Positions 51,295 to 60,404 are shown, counted from the stretch's first letter. The stretch: DNA of 64,000 bases from Niallia circulans (GCF_003726095.1 NZ_CP026031.1:806001-870000); one strand, 5' to 3'. Program-made: numbers and translations. Notes: a model not told the origin generated them from the sequence alone.

Positions 51295-51305
51295 TAAATT
51301 GTATA
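51287..51305. promoter_or_regulatory. Palindrome over the rny promoter -10, candidate operator
   Basis: TATACAATTAAATTGTATA is a perfect 9+1+9 inverted repeat that covers the -10 element and the expected start site. Binding of a dimeric repressor there would block the promoter. Confidence 0.5.
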
Positions 51306-51441
51306 TTTTACATTTTTATAAGTATGAAAACCTAGAAAACATTTTATAAGACTAGGGAAATTTCGATTGAAAAAAGGAACATTTTAAGCCAATACTTTTA
51401 AAATCGTAACAAACACAATTTGATAGCAAGAGGAGGTGAAA

Positions 51442-53013
51442 ATGATGGATTTAATAAAAATCATCTCCATTTTGCTTATTCTAATCGTTATTGCCGTTGT
51501 TGGCTTTGTTGTATATTTTATTCGAAAGTCCAATGCTAATGCAAAAATTAGCAATGCAACGTTGACTGCTGAACAAATTATGGAGAATGCAAAGCGTGAA
51601 GCAGACGCATTGAAAAAAGAAGCTTTGTTAGAAGCAAAGGATGAGATTCACAAGCTTCGTAGTGAAGCAGAACTAGAAGTTCGTGATCGAAGAAATGAAC
51701 TACAAAAACAAGAAAATCGTTTATTGCAAAAAGAGGAAAATCTTGATCGCAAGGGAGAAGCGTTAGATAAACGTGAATCAGTGTTAGAAAAGAGGGACGA
51801 TTCTCTTAATAAAAGACAACAGCATATGGAAGAGATGGAAAGCAAAGTGGACGAGATGGTTCGCAAGCAGCAAACAGAACTAGAGCGCATTTCTGGATTA
51901 ACTCGAGAAGAGGCGAAATCCATCATTTTAGAGCGTACAGAGCAAGAAGTTGCTCATGATATTGCGATAATGATTAAAGAAAGTGACACTAGAGCGAAAG
52001 AAGAAGCAGATAAAAAGGCTAAAGAAATTTTGTCACTTGCAATCCAACGTTGTGCAGCTGATCATGTTGCAGAAACTACAGTTTCCGTTGTTAACCTTCC
52101 AAATGATGAAATGAAAGGGCGAATTATCGGCCGTGAGGGGCGAAATATTCGAACGCTTGAAACATTAACAGGAATTGACTTAATTATTGATGATACACCA
52201 GAAGCAGTAATTTTATCTGGTTTTGATCCAATAAGACGTGAAACTGCTAGACTTGCGTTAGATAAGCTCGTCCAGGATGGACGTATTCATCCAGCTCGTA
52301 TTGAAGAAATGGTTGATAAAGCTCGTCGAGAAGTGGATGAACATATTCGTGAGATCGGAGAACAAACTACGTTTGAGGTCGGAGTTCATGGATTACATCC
52401 AGATTTAATTAAAATTCTCGGCCGTCTAAAATTCCGTACAAGCTATGGACAAAATGTATTAAAGCATAGTATGGAAGTGGCACAATTATCAGGAATTTTA
52501 GCTGCTGAACTTGGTGAGGATCAAACTCTTGCCCGCAGAGCTGGCTTACTTCATGATATAGGGAAAGCAATTGACCATGAAGTCGAAGGAAGCCATGTGG
52601 AAATTGGTGTCGAACTTGCTACCAAGTATAAAGAACATCCAGTTGTGATCAATAGTATCGCATCCCATCATGGTGATACAGAACCAACTTCAATTATCGC
52701 TGTACTAGTAGCCGCTGCTGACGCACTTTCAGCTGCAAGACCAGGAGCGCGAAGAGAAACATTAGAAAACTATATTCGCCGACTTGAGAAATTAGAAGAA
52801 ATTTCAGAGTCTTATGATGGAGTAGAGAAATCATTCGCTATTCAAGCAGGTCGTGAGATTCGAATCATGGTGAAACCTGATCTTGTGGATGATTTAGAAT
52901 CTCATCGATTAGCTCGTGATATTCGTAAGAAAATCGAAGAGGAATTAGATTATCCAGGTCATATCAAAGTAACCGTCATTCGTGAAACAAGAGCGGTTGA
53001 ATATGCAAAATAA
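51442..53013 (+). CDS. rny: Ribonuclease Y
   Basis: This membrane-anchored endoribonuclease, which starts mRNA decay, has about 523 residues. An N-terminal membrane helix ([23 protein letters not shown]) is followed by a long charged coiled coil (about 40-200), a KH domain ([17 protein letters not shown]), an HD domain with the metal pair in [12 protein letters not shown], and the C-terminal domain. ATGs at 51442 and 51445 are both usable behind AGGAGG. It has its own strong promoter with a palindrome and a terminator behind. Confidence 0.96.
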   Translation: MMDLIKIISILLILIVIAVVGFVVYFIRKSNANAKISNATLTAEQIMENAKREADALKKEALLEAKDEIHKLRSEAELEVRDRRNELQKQENRLLQKEENLDRKGEALDKRESVLEKRDDSLNKRQQHMEEMESKVDEMVRKQQTELERISGLTREEAKSIILERTEQEVAHDIAIMIKESDTRAKEEADKKAKEILSLAIQRCAADHVAETTVSVVNLPNDEMKGRIIGREGRNIRTLETLTGIDLIIDDTPEAVILSGFDPIRRETARLALDKLVQDGRIHPARIEEMVDKARREVDEHIREIGEQTTFEVGVHGLHPDLIKILGRLKFRTSYGQNVLKHSMEVAQLSGILAAELGEDQTLARRAGLLHDIGKAIDHEVEGSHVEIGVELATKYKEHPVVINSIASHHGDTEPTSIIAVLVAAADALSAARPGARRETLENYIRRLEKLEEISESYDGVEKSFAIQAGREIRIMVKPDLVDDLESHRLARDIRKKIEEELDYPGHIKVTVIRETRAVEYAK

Positions 53014-53039
53014 AAACGGTGCGTTTGCACCGTTTTTTT
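53014..53039 (+). terminator. Intrinsic terminator after rny
   Basis: AAACGGTGC pairs with GCACCGTTT around a 4-nt loop, followed by a T-run. Confidence 0.88.
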
Positions 53040-53152
53040 ATGTTTGGCAACATTATCTTCCAAAAGTTTTTAGAAGGAAAATCGAGTTAGGAACGCAGGC
53101 AATTATATGTTACACTGTTACATAGTGAAGATTAGAAAGTAGGAAAAAAGAC

Positions 53153-53950
53153 ATGCATATTTTATTTGTTGGAGATGTCGTAGGCTCTATGGGTCGAGAT
53201 ATGATTAAAGAGTACGTACCAAAGCTAAAGGAGAAATACCGTCCGCAGATGACGATAATAAATGGCGAAAATGCTGCTGGCGGAAAAGGTATCACCGAAA
53301 AAATCTATCGAAGCTTTTTAGAAATTGGTGCTCAAGCAATAACAATGGGAAACCATACATGGGATAATCGCGAAATATTTGAATTCATCGATCAGGCAAA
53401 ATACTTAGTACGACCTGCAAATTTTCCCGAAAATAATCCAGGAAAAGGCATGGTGTTTGTTAAAATTAATGATATAGAAGTAGCTGTCATCAATTTACAA
53501 GGGCGAACATTTATGAATCCGAGTGATGATCCATTTATTGTGATTGATGGCTTAGTGGAGGAAGCAAAAAAACGTACTGATATTATTTTTGTTGATTTCC
53601 ACGGAGAGGCGACAAGTGAAAAGCAAGCAATGGGATGGTATTTAGATGGAAAAGTAACAGCTGTTGTGGGAACACATACGCATGTGCAAACAGCTGATAA
53701 CCGTATCCTTCCAAATGGAACTGCCTTTATGGCCGATGTTGGGATGACAGGGCCATATGATGCGATTCTTGGAATGCAAAAGGAATTAGTATTGAATCGT
53801 TTCTTAACCAATTTGCCAACACGTTTCGAGCCGCCAAAAAGTGGGAGAGCACAATTAAGCGGCTGTTTAATTGAAGTAGATAAAAAGACTGGGAAAGCAA
53901 AGAAAATAGAACGTATATTAATCAATGATGATCATCCATTTTTCTCGTAA
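53153..53950 (+). CDS. ymdB: Metallophosphoesterase YmdB
   Basis: This 265-residue calcineurin-like phosphodiesterase of the TIGR00282 type has metal-binding motifs FVGDVVGSMGRD, NGENAAGGKG, GNHTWDN, DFHGEATSEK and GTHTHVQTAD. In B. subtilis YmdB hydrolyses 2',3'-cyclic nucleotides and influences biofilm and motility decisions. It follows rny with its own weak AGTAGGA ribosome site. Confidence 0.94.
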   Translation: MHILFVGDVVGSMGRDMIKEYVPKLKEKYRPQMTIINGENAAGGKGITEKIYRSFLEIGAQAITMGNHTWDNREIFEFIDQAKYLVRPANFPENNPGKGMVFVKINDIEVAVINLQGRTFMNPSDDPFIVIDGLVEEAKKRTDIIFVDFHGEATSEKQAMGWYLDGKVTAVVGTHTHVQTADNRILPNGTAFMADVGMTGPYDAILGMQKELVLNRFLTNLPTRFEPPKSGRAQLSGCLIEVDKKTGKAKKIERILINDDHPFFS

Positions 53951-54019
53951 TAAAAGGATAATTATTTGAGGATATAGCTATCTTGTATAAACAAATATTT
54001 TCTAATTTTTTATGTCCAA

Positions 54020-54049
54020 GCTGGAATATGTGTATGAAACTTGGAATAT
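54020..54049 (+). promoter_or_regulatory. Possible sigma-H promoter of spoVS
   Basis: GCTGGAATA (54020-54028) and TTGGAATAT (54041-54049), spaced by 12 bp, resemble the sigma-H elements RnAGGAwWW and RnnGAAT. spoVS is a sigma-H gene in B. subtilis. Both R positions or neighbouring bases deviate in part, so this is tentative. Confidence 0.35.
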
Positions 54050-54134
54050 AGTAACATTGGAATGATATATATCCTGATATGTTCATTATTATTTAATGTA
54101 ACATGCGGGGGGGTTAAACAAGGAGGAGCTAGAA

Positions 54135-54395
54135 ATGGAGATATTAAAGGTTTCAGCAAAGTCTAGTCCCAATTCTGTAGCTGGTGCGCTTGCAGGTGTT
54201 CTACGTGAAAGAGGTGGAGCAGAAATCCAGGCTATTGGTGCAGGTGCATTAAATCAAGCGGTTAAAGCAGTTGCTATCGCAAGAGGGTTTGTAGCACCTA
54301 GCGGAGTGGATTTAATTTGTATTCCTGCCTTCACTGATATCGTCATTGACGGTGAGGAACGAACGGCCATCAAGCTCATTGTGGAGCCTAGATAA
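54135..54395 (+). CDS. spoVS: Stage V sporulation protein S
   Basis: This 86-residue Alba-like protein is one of the most conserved sporulation proteins. It begins MEILKVSAKSSPNSVAGALA and ends DGEERTAIKLIVEPR, near identical to other Bacillus SpoVS. In B. subtilis it affects septation and late coat and core steps. AAGGAGGAG precedes the ATG at 54135. It is monocistronic. Confidence 0.97.
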   Translation: MEILKVSAKSSPNSVAGALAGVLRERGGAEIQAIGAGALNQAVKAVAIARGFVAPSGVDLICIPAFTDIVIDGEERTAIKLIVEPR

Positions 54396-54422
54396 AGAGA
54401 AAACAAGATTTGATAAAAAGTA

Positions 54423-54448
54423 GAAAAGCATGTAATTACATGCTTTTC
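54423..54448. terminator. Palindromic terminator after spoVS
   Basis: GAAAAGCATGTAA and its exact complement TTACATGCTTTTC form a self-complementary 26-bp palindrome whose right arm carries the T-run. Confidence 0.75.
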
Positions 54449-54679
54449 CATTTATTTTGATCTTAATTGGACAGTATGGCGGTAGAACTTTTGGATATTT
54501 GTAGAAGCAGATGTGAAGTCAGCTGTCTGTATAGGACTGAATGATTAACTAAGATAAATGGAGAAGAAAAAAATCTTTTCTGACTTAGTTTCACTGTATC
54601 CCTTCTGAGATTGGTATGCTTGTTTGTGTTCCTTTGATCTTTTGGAAACTGAATAGAGCAAACCTTAAAAAAAGAAGGA

Positions 54680-54799
54680 GGATGTCTCCTCAATAGGTTT
54701 AGGTCCCACAGAAAAAATTAAGTTGGAGAATGAACTTTTCTCCCGCTATTAACTTGAAACTGTGGAGAATAAACCAAATGAGTGAGGCATCCTTTTTTT
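54680..54799. repeat. Long imperfect inverted repeat ending in a T-run
   Basis: Successive blocks pair across the centre: GGATG/CATCC, GGTTT/AAACC, CCACAG/CTGTGG, AAGTT/AACTT and AGAA/TTCT. The two arms of about 45-50 bp resemble each other like terminal repeats. An A-run before and a T-run after make it a bidirectional terminator. It could be a miniature transposable element or relic. No coding capacity was seen in this or the 230 bp before it. Confidence 0.6.
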
Positions 54800-54883
54800 A
54801 TAACTATAGTCAATTGATATCTTGAGGGAGAGAAATAGCCACAAGATTTACATAAAAAACATATTTGTATGGGAGTGAATGGT

Positions 54884-55807
54884 TTGAGTTACTTCGATGG
54901 TCATTGTGATGTATTATATAAAATGTTTATAGATAAAACGATAAATTTTCAGAATAGTGATAAACTTCATGTCACTAAGAGTAATTTACAAAAAGGGGGG
55001 GCAAAGATTCAATGTTTTGCTATTTATGTTCCAGAATCTGTCCATCCTGATATGCGGTTTGAAGCAGCTTTATCCATGGCAACTATCTTTTATGATAAAA
55101 TCTTACAGCCGAATGCAGATTTAAAATTTATACGCTCACAAAAAGATATAAAGGAATTAAAAAATGGTGAAATTGGTGCACTCCTAACATTAGAAGGCTG
55201 TGATGCGATTGGAGGAGATTTGCTAAAATTAAAAACATTGCTTCGATTAGGTGTTTCAGCAGTAGGACTTACTTGGAACTATGCGAATGCTGTTGCGGAT
55301 GGAGCACTAGAACCTAGAGGTGCTGGTTTATCTTTATTCGGAAGAGAAACAGTGAAGCTTTTGAATAAGCAAGCAATTTGGGTAGATGTTTCCCACTTAT
55401 CGGAAAATGCCTTCTGGGATGTTATGGAGCATGCAGAGTATCCATATGCATCACACTCGAATACATATAATCTTTGTCCAAATCCTCGTAATTTACGCGA
55501 CGACCAAATTAAAGCAATGATAGAAGCAGACAGTGTAATCGGCATTACTTTTGTGCCACAGTTTTTAAGTGGAACCAACACAGCAACTATTACAGATATT
55601 CTACGCCATCTTGATTATATATGTTCGCTTGGAGGTGAAGATCATGTCGGCTTTGGTTCTGATTTTGATGGAATCGACCAAACGGTAAAAGGTCTAGCTT
55701 CCGCTGTCGATTATCCTAATCTAATAAATGAGCTAACAAGATATTATACAAGTACGCAAGTAGAGAAATTCTTATATACGAATATGACAAAAAGGTTTCC
55801 GAAATAA
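54884..55807 (+). CDS. Membrane dipeptidase (renal dipeptidase, M19 family)
   Basis: This 307-residue zinc dipeptidase-like protein has the first metal pair in FDGHCDVLYKM, the bridging glutamate in LLTLEGCDAIGGD, ASHSNTYNLCPNPRNLRDDQI and GFGSDFDGID. All M19 landmarks look present. It has no signal peptide, so it is probably cytoplasmic and acts on dipeptides. I chose the TTG at 54884 (MSYFDGHCD) because GGGAGTG lies 6 bp upstream; an in-frame ATG at 54869 precedes it. It stands alone between spoVS and miaB. Confidence 0.9.
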   Translation: MSYFDGHCDVLYKMFIDKTINFQNSDKLHVTKSNLQKGGAKIQCFAIYVPESVHPDMRFEAALSMATIFYDKILQPNADLKFIRSQKDIKELKNGEIGALLTLEGCDAIGGDLLKLKTLLRLGVSAVGLTWNYANAVADGALEPRGAGLSLFGRETVKLLNKQAIWVDVSHLSENAFWDVMEHAEYPYASHSNTYNLCPNPRNLRDDQIKAMIEADSVIGITFVPQFLSGTNTATITDILRHLDYICSLGGEDHVGFGSDFDGIDQTVKGLASAVDYPNLINELTRYYTSTQVEKFLYTNMTKRFPK

Positions 55808-55907
55808 AGAAAATCATCTATCTTCTTTCCTTTGCGGAAGAGGGAGAAAGTATCTTTTTAGTTAAACAACAAGAAAATAGTAGAATGATATCTTTAAGAC
55901 GTTGCTA

Positions 55908-55936
55908 TTGTTTTCAAAAGATGAAAGGCTTATACT
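55908..55936 (+). promoter_or_regulatory. Sigma-A promoter of miaB-ricA
   Basis: TTGTTT (55908-55913) and TATACT (55931-55936) are 17 bp apart, about 200 bp before the chosen miaB start. The leader between holds no clear structure. Confidence 0.5.
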
Positions 55937-56143
55937 AGAATAATGAAAATATGTCTATAAAGAATAGTACATATGAAAAAGCAGCTATTATATGGATGGA
56001 TGTTTTTCTTGTCAAAGTAGTTTTTATCGGTTCAATTTGAATCGATGGTGGGGAGAAAACACCAATCTATAAGAAGCCTAAACATGTATATTAACAAACT
56101 TATGGATGAAACCAAAATCATCGATAAGAGAGGAGTAGTTGAA

Positions 56144-57694
56144 ATGAACGAAAACCAACGTTTAGAAGGACAGCAAATCGGAAGCAATAATTCTTCGGAC
56201 AAAAAATCCGAAAAGGATTATAGCAAATATTTCGAAACAGTATACAAAGCCCCTTCTTTAAAAGATGCCAAAAGACGAGGAAAAGAGGAAGTCCGCTATG
56301 AGAAGGATTTCTCCATTTCCGAGCAGTTCCGCGGAATGGGTGAAGGGCGTAAATTCTACATTCGTACATATGGCTGTCAAATGAATGAACATGACACAGA
56401 AGTAATGGCAGGGATTTTCTTAGCTTTAGGCTATGAGGCAACAGATTCAGTCGATGACGCCAATGTTATTCTTCTTAATACTTGTGCGATTCGTGAAAAT
56501 GCAGAAAATAAAGTATTTGGTGAATTAGGACATTTAAAGCATTTAAAAACGGAAAAGCCAGACCTTTTAATAGGTGTTTGTGGATGTATGTCACAAGAAG
56601 AATCTGTCGTAAACAAAATCTTAAAAACATACACACAAGTAGATATGATTTTCGGTACACATAATATTCACCGTTTACCAAATATTCTTCACGAAGCATA
56701 TATGTCAAAAGAAATGGTCGTAGAAGTTTGGTCTAAAGAAGGGGATGTGATCGAGAACCTTCCTAAAGTACGTAATGGAAAAATTAAAGCATGGGTAAAC
56801 ATTATGTATGGCTGTGATAAGTTTTGTACCTATTGTATTGTTCCATATACTCGCGGAAAAGAGCGAAGCCGCCGTCCAGAAGATATTATCCAAGAAGTGC
56901 GTCATTTAGCAGCACAAGGGTATAAAGAAATTACATTGCTTGGTCAAAACGTAAACGCCTATGGAAAAGACTTTACAGATATTGATTTCCGTTTCGGAGA
57001 TTTAATGGAAGAAATGCGCAAAATTGATATTCCGCGTGTTCGTTTCACAACAAGTCACCCACGTGATTTCGATGATCATTTAATTGAGGTGCTTGCTAAA
57101 GGCGGTAACTTAGTGGAACATATCCATTTACCAGTTCAGTCGGGTTCATCTGATGTGTTGAAAATTATGGCACGTAAATATACAAGAGAGCAGTATTTAG
57201 AATTAGTTCGCAAAATGAAAGCGGCTATTCCTAATTTAACTCTTACAACAGATATTATTGTTGGTTATCCAAATGAAACAGATGAGCAATTTGAAGAAAC
57301 ATTATCTCTTTATAAAGAGGTTGGTTTTGAAGCTGCTTATACATTCATCTATTCTCCACGTGAAGGAACACCTGCAGCACGAATGAAAGATAATGTTCCG
57401 ATGGAAGTCAAAAAGGAACGCTTACAGCGCCTAAATGCTTTAGTTAATGAGTATTCTGCTAATTCCATGAAGAATTATCAAGGCCAAACGGTAGAGGTTC
57501 TTGTAGAAGGAGAAAGCAAGAATAACCCAGATGTGCTTGCTGGTTATACACGTAAAAACAAGCTAGTAAACTTTGTCGGACCAAAATCGGCTATTGGCAA
57601 ACTTGTTTCTGTGAAAATTACCGATGCAAAAACATGGTCATTAAACGGAGAAATGATTGAGGTATTAGAAGCAGAAGCTGTTGAGGCAAACTAA
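56144..57694 (+). CDS. miaB: tRNA-2-methylthio-N6-dimethylallyladenosine synthase MiaB
   Basis: This 516-residue radical-SAM methylthiotransferase modifies A37 of tRNAs reading UNN codons. It has an N-terminal UPF0004 domain with three cluster cysteines ([30 protein letters not shown]), the radical-SAM triad [16 protein letters not shown], and a C-terminal TRAM domain. The ATG at 56144 ([11 protein letters not shown]) follows AGAGGAG; an in-frame upstream ATG at 56045 adds 33 residues absent from relatives. It overlaps ricA as TAATG. Confidence 0.95.
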   Translation: MNENQRLEGQQIGSNNSSDKKSEKDYSKYFETVYKAPSLKDAKRRGKEEVRYEKDFSISEQFRGMGEGRKFYIRTYGCQMNEHDTEVMAGIFLALGYEATDSVDDANVILLNTCAIRENAENKVFGELGHLKHLKTEKPDLLIGVCGCMSQEESVVNKILKTYTQVDMIFGTHNIHRLPNILHEAYMSKEMVVEVWSKEGDVIENLPKVRNGKIKAWVNIMYGCDKFCTYCIVPYTRGKERSRRPEDIIQEVRHLAAQGYKEITLLGQNVNAYGKDFTDIDFRFGDLMEEMRKIDIPRVRFTTSHPRDFDDHLIEVLAKGGNLVEHIHLPVQSGSSDVLKIMARKYTREQYLELVRKMKAAIPNLTLTTDIIVGYPNETDEQFEETLSLYKEVGFEAAYTFIYSPREGTPAARMKDNVPMEVKKERLQRLNALVNEYSANSMKNYQGQTVEVLVEGESKNNPDVLAGYTRKNKLVNFVGPKSAIGKLVSVKITDAKTWSLNGEMIEVLEAEAVEAN

Positions 57695-58077
57695 TGGCGA
57701 AATTCACACGAGAAGAAATTATCGAACGAACAGAGCAGCTTGCCAAAATGATTCGTGAGACAGAAGAAGTGGAATTTTACCAACGAGCAGAAAAACAAAT
57801 CAATCAAAACCAAAAAGTAAATGATCGAATTGCCCAGATTAAAAAGCTTCAAAAACAAGCAGTTAATCTTCAGCACTATGGCAAAATTGCTGCTTTAAAA
57901 GATACTGAAGCAAAAATTGATGCCTTACAAAAAGAAATCGATGAACTGCCAATTGTCAGTGAATTTAAAGAATCACAAGAAATTGTTAACGATATGCTGC
58001 AAATGGTAACAAAAACGATCGCAGACACAGTAGAAACAGAAATCCTTTCTTCCGTTGAGAAGAAGAAAGAACAATAA
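57694..58077 (+). CDS. ricA: RicA (YmcA), subunit of the RicAFT RNA-maturation complex
   Basis: This 127-residue helical protein of the YlbF/YmcA family acts in B. subtilis with RicF and RicT to stimulate RNase Y-dependent mRNA processing and development. LAKMIRETEEVEFYQRAEKQIN and KKLQKQAVNLQHYGK are family-typical. There is no cysteine anywhere in the protein, while B. subtilis RicA, as I recall, carries cysteines in a C-terminal tail linked to an iron-sulfur cluster. The protein ends short (VEKKKEQ). It is coupled to miaB by TAATG. Confidence 0.88.
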   Translation: MAKFTREEIIERTEQLAKMIRETEEVEFYQRAEKQINQNQKVNDRIAQIKKLQKQAVNLQHYGKIAALKDTEAKIDALQKEIDELPIVSEFKESQEIVNDMLQMVTKTIADTVETEILSSVEKKKEQ

Positions 58078-58160
58078 GAGGCTGAGATCCAAGAACGAGC
58101 GATCGTAAAGATTCCTTGTGGTGTAATGCAATGGGTAGCATACTTTTTAAATAGAATGTT

Positions 58161-58204
58161 AACAAGTAAAACCAAGCATATCTTTGCTTGGTTTTACTTG
58201 TTTT
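58161..58204. terminator. Bidirectional terminator between ricA and the minus-strand cluster
   Basis: AACAAGTAAAACCAAGCA and its exact complement form an 18-bp stem around a 6-nt loop, with T-runs on both strands. It overlaps the end of the 117-residue minus-strand gene. Confidence 0.85.
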
Positions 58205-58547
58205 GATTATTTAAAATATTGATCGCTCGTAAGAATGCTTTCCGATATTCTTGCTGTTCCTTCATAGCTGTTTGCAAGGTTGAAAGCAATGCTTTATTAA
58301 GCTGCTTTGTTTCTTTATCTTTGGCATTTCCGTTATTAACTGTTTGCAATAGAAATGTATAAACAAGAAATAAGACAGAGTAATTGTCTACATAAGTTAA
58401 GCTGACGGCACTTCCACCATTTCCTCCTTCTGCATGGGTGTTAACAGAAGGACCTCCTGTTTCTAGAATTTTATCAATAAGCTCCTCTGGTACCCCAAGC
58501 TCTTTTAGTTTCTCAGCAGTTAACCCAATATTTTTATCTTTAGCCAT
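58194..58547 (-). CDS. Unrecognised 117-residue protein near cotE
   Basis: I do not recognise this protein. The N-terminus KNIGLTAEKLKELGVPEELIDKILETGG looks helical and ends at a Gly-rich turn (EGGNGGSAVSL). The middle is hydrophobic (YSVLFLVYTFLLQTV), and the C-terminus is a charged helix (TAMKEQQEYRKAFLRAINIL). There is no signal peptide or cysteine. AGAAGGAGG precedes the start on the minus strand, so it is a real gene. It is the last of three minus-strand genes; a hairpin separates it from the 102-residue gene. Confidence 0.75.
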   Translation of the reverse strand: MAKDKNIGLTAEKLKELGVPEELIDKILETGGPSVNTHAEGGNGGSAVSLTYVDNYSVLFLVYTFLLQTVNNGNAKDKETKQLNKALLSTLQTAMKEQQEYRKAFLRAINILNNQNK

Positions 58548-58580
58548 TCTTTAGCCTCCTTCTATTAGGTATGTAAAAGA

Positions 58581-58612
58581 AAAGGGCAATCATCAAGAAG
58601 ATGTTGCCCTTT
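58581..58612 (-). terminator. Hairpin between the two downstream minus-strand genes
   Basis: On the minus strand AAAGGGCAA pairs with TTGCCCTTT around an inner ATC/GAT helix, followed by TTCTTTT. It may reduce transcription of the 117-residue gene. Confidence 0.6.
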
Positions 58613-58655
58613 ATTATATGCTTATCACTTATAGGAGTGCTTATTTTAAAGGTGA

Positions 58656-58964
58656 TTAACCTTCGTTCACCATTTCAGGGCTATTTTGGTTGAAAGATAC
58701 AGCAGTAGCAGCACCAGCAACGTTAGCATTAACTAAAATACCACCAACAAAGAAGTTTAATAAGTTAACACCTACAGCAGCACCACCAGCAGCACCAGAA
58801 GCAGAAAATTGGTTAGCTAGGTTACCGTTACCTTGAGTAGCATTAGTAAATCCGCGAAGTTCTGCTCCTTTGTTTCCAATGCCTTTACCTTTAGCAGTAA
58901 CATCAGTACCAGCAACGCCAGAACCGTTACCTTTGTGACAATCAGATGTGCATTTAGACAACAT
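58656..58964 (-). CDS. Unrecognised 102-residue Gly/Ala-rich protein near cotE
   Basis: I do not recognise this protein. The N-terminus has two cysteines (MLSKCTSDCHKGNG), followed by a Gly-rich stretch with GxG steps (GKGIGNKGAELRG) and a hydrophobic Gly/Ala/Val segment (SASGAAGGAAVGVNLLNFFVGG). The end is polar. No classical signal peptide is present. The ribosome site AAAGGAGGTGA is unusually strong, pointing to high expression. Structural spore-surface material or a small secreted peptide are possible; both are inference from composition and location. Confidence 0.75.
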   Translation of the reverse strand: MLSKCTSDCHKGNGSGVAGTDVTAKGKGIGNKGAELRGFTNATQGNGNLANQFSASGAAGGAAVGVNLLNFFVGGILVNANVAGAATAVSFNQNSPEMVNEG

Positions 58965-59000
58965 TTGACTTCACCTCCTTTCAAAGAAAAGATTGATTAC

Positions 59001-59420
59001 TTATTTTTTGATAAAATCTGAAAGATCTAGTGAAAAAATAGGCTTGCCGTTAACATTTAATTTAAGGTTCCCATCATCATTTGAAGCATCAATGACAGGT
59101 AATTTCTCTTGTAGCTTGCTTAGGGTGTCTTCACTTACAATGCTTTTTAGCGTTTCAGGATTAAGATGTGGTTTTACTTTTTCTTTAATTGAATCTAAAT
59201 CAACCGTACTTGCAACTTTCTCCTTCATTGCATCCATTGTAGTTCCAGCTACATTCTCAGAAACACCTTTGGTTAACTTTTGGACTAATCCACCCATCTC
59301 TGAAGATAATTTAGTAATTAATTCTTGTGCGTATTTAGCTCTGTCCTCGCCAGTAACCTCTTTACCATTAACATTGAATTTAAAATCAAACTGATCGTTT
59401 TTATTAAATAACCCTGCCAA
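59001..59420 (-). CDS. Unrecognised 139-residue protein near cotE
   Basis: I do not recognise this protein. It has two similar short beta-like segments, FKFNVNGKEV near the N-terminus and LKLNVNGKPIFSL near the C-terminus, framing a helical, charged middle (QELITKLSSEMGGLVQKLTKG, LDSIKEKVKPHLNPETLKSIV). There is no cysteine or signal peptide. I prefer the TTG at 59420 because AAGGGGG lies 8 bp before it; a GTG at 59429 overlaps that site. It is the first of three minus-strand genes lying between ricA and cotE. Confidence 0.7.
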   Translation of the reverse strand: MAGLFNKNDQFDFKFNVNGKEVTGEDRAKYAQELITKLSSEMGGLVQKLTKGVSENVAGTTMDAMKEKVASTVDLDSIKEKVKPHLNPETLKSIVSEDTLSKLQEKLPVIDASNDDGNLKLNVNGKPIFSLDLSDFIKK

Positions 59421-59697
59421 CTTCCTCACCCCCTTACCGTATACTACAGTATATAGAGATTAGAACAAGCTGTATCCGCGAATGTATTAATACAAACGCA
59501 TATTTTTTTAAAAGCAAAAAAAAGAGCTGAATAGATAAGGTTTTTTTCATTAATAAAGAAATAAGGAAAGTGCTTTTTAGAATTGATAAAAAGAAGGATA
59601 GATGTCTAGAAAAATGGCTAATATCGGCACACTTACCCAAGTTTTACATACAATGAAGTAGATTTAAGCATTACTTATCGTCTTTAAAAATTGTCGC

Positions 59698-59725
59698 ACA
59701 CTAGACTCCTATCCCGCATAGGATG
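59698..59725 (+). promoter_or_regulatory. Possible sigma-K/E promoter of cotE
   Basis: CATAGGATG (59717-59725) follows ACAC (59698-59701) by 15-17 bp, resembling AC-N16/17-CATAnnnTA. cotE is transcribed by sigma-E and sigma-K in B. subtilis. The rest of the 330-bp gap between the minus-strand cluster and cotE is AT-rich; TATA-rich repeats at 59440-59460 may hold the divergent promoter. Confidence 0.4.
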
Positions 59726-59758
59726 AAATGAAAATGAATGAGGAGGTTTCGCTCGAAC

Positions 59759-60310
59759 ATGGGAGAATATAGAGAGATTATTACAAAGGCAGTCGTAGCG
59801 AAAGGACGTAAATTTACAAAATCCAATCATACTATCTGCCCAGACAACAGCCCATCAAGTATCTTGGGCTGCTGGATTATCAACCATACGTATGAAGCAG
59901 AAAAGGTTGGTAAAACAGTAGAAATTTGTGGATACTTTGATATTAACGTTTGGTATTCTTATAATGATAATACACAAACGGAAGTAGTAACAGAGCGTGT
60001 GAAATATACAGATGTCATTAAATTAAAATATCGTGATCCTGACTGCTTAGAAGACCATGATGTTATTGCACGCGTTTTGCAACAACCAAACTGCATTGAA
60101 GCAGTGATTTCGCCAAATGGCAATAAAATCATTGTCCATGTAGAAAAAGAATTTATCGTGGAAGTTATCGGAGAAACAAAAATCTGTGTGGAGGTTTGCA
60201 CAGACGAATGTGGCAAGGAAGATGACGATGCCTGGTTTAAAGATGAAGTAGAAGATGAAGAATTTGAGGAATTAAATCCAGACTTCCTTGTAGGCGGGGA
60301 AGAAGAGTAA
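59759..60310 (+). CDS. cotE: Outer spore coat morphogenetic protein CotE
   Basis: This 183-residue protein directs assembly of the outer spore coat in the mother cell. [37 protein letters not shown] and [21 protein letters not shown] are highly conserved; the C-terminus is very acidic ([21 protein letters not shown]), typical of CotE. The ATG at 59759 (MGEYREII) is chosen; AGGAGGT lies 11 bp upstream, and the ATG at 59738 overlaps no better site. mutS follows after one inserted minus-strand gene. Confidence 0.96.
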   Translation: MGEYREIITKAVVAKGRKFTKSNHTICPDNSPSSILGCWIINHTYEAEKVGKTVEICGYFDINVWYSYNDNTQTEVVTERVKYTDVIKLKYRDPDCLEDHDVIARVLQQPNCIEAVISPNGNKIIVHVEKEFIVEVIGETKICVEVCTDECGKEDDDAWFKDEVEDEEFEELNPDFLVGGEEE

Positions 60311-60311
60311 A

Positions 60312-60338
60312 GGCTAGGAGCTTTTCCTAGTCTTTTTT
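60312..60338 (+). terminator. Intrinsic terminator after cotE
   Basis: GGCTAGGA pairs with TCCTAGTC (one G-T pair), followed by seven or eight T. Confidence 0.8.
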
Positions 60339-60370
60339 TCTATTAATGATTCATTAATAATCAATAATAG

Positions 60371-60404
60371 AAAAGCCTTTTTCCAATTCGCATAAGAAAA
60401 AGGC
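60371..60404 (-). terminator. Terminator of the excalibur gene
   Basis: On the minus strand GCCTTTTTC pairs with GAAAAAGGC around a 12-nt loop, followed by TTTTC. Confidence 0.65.
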
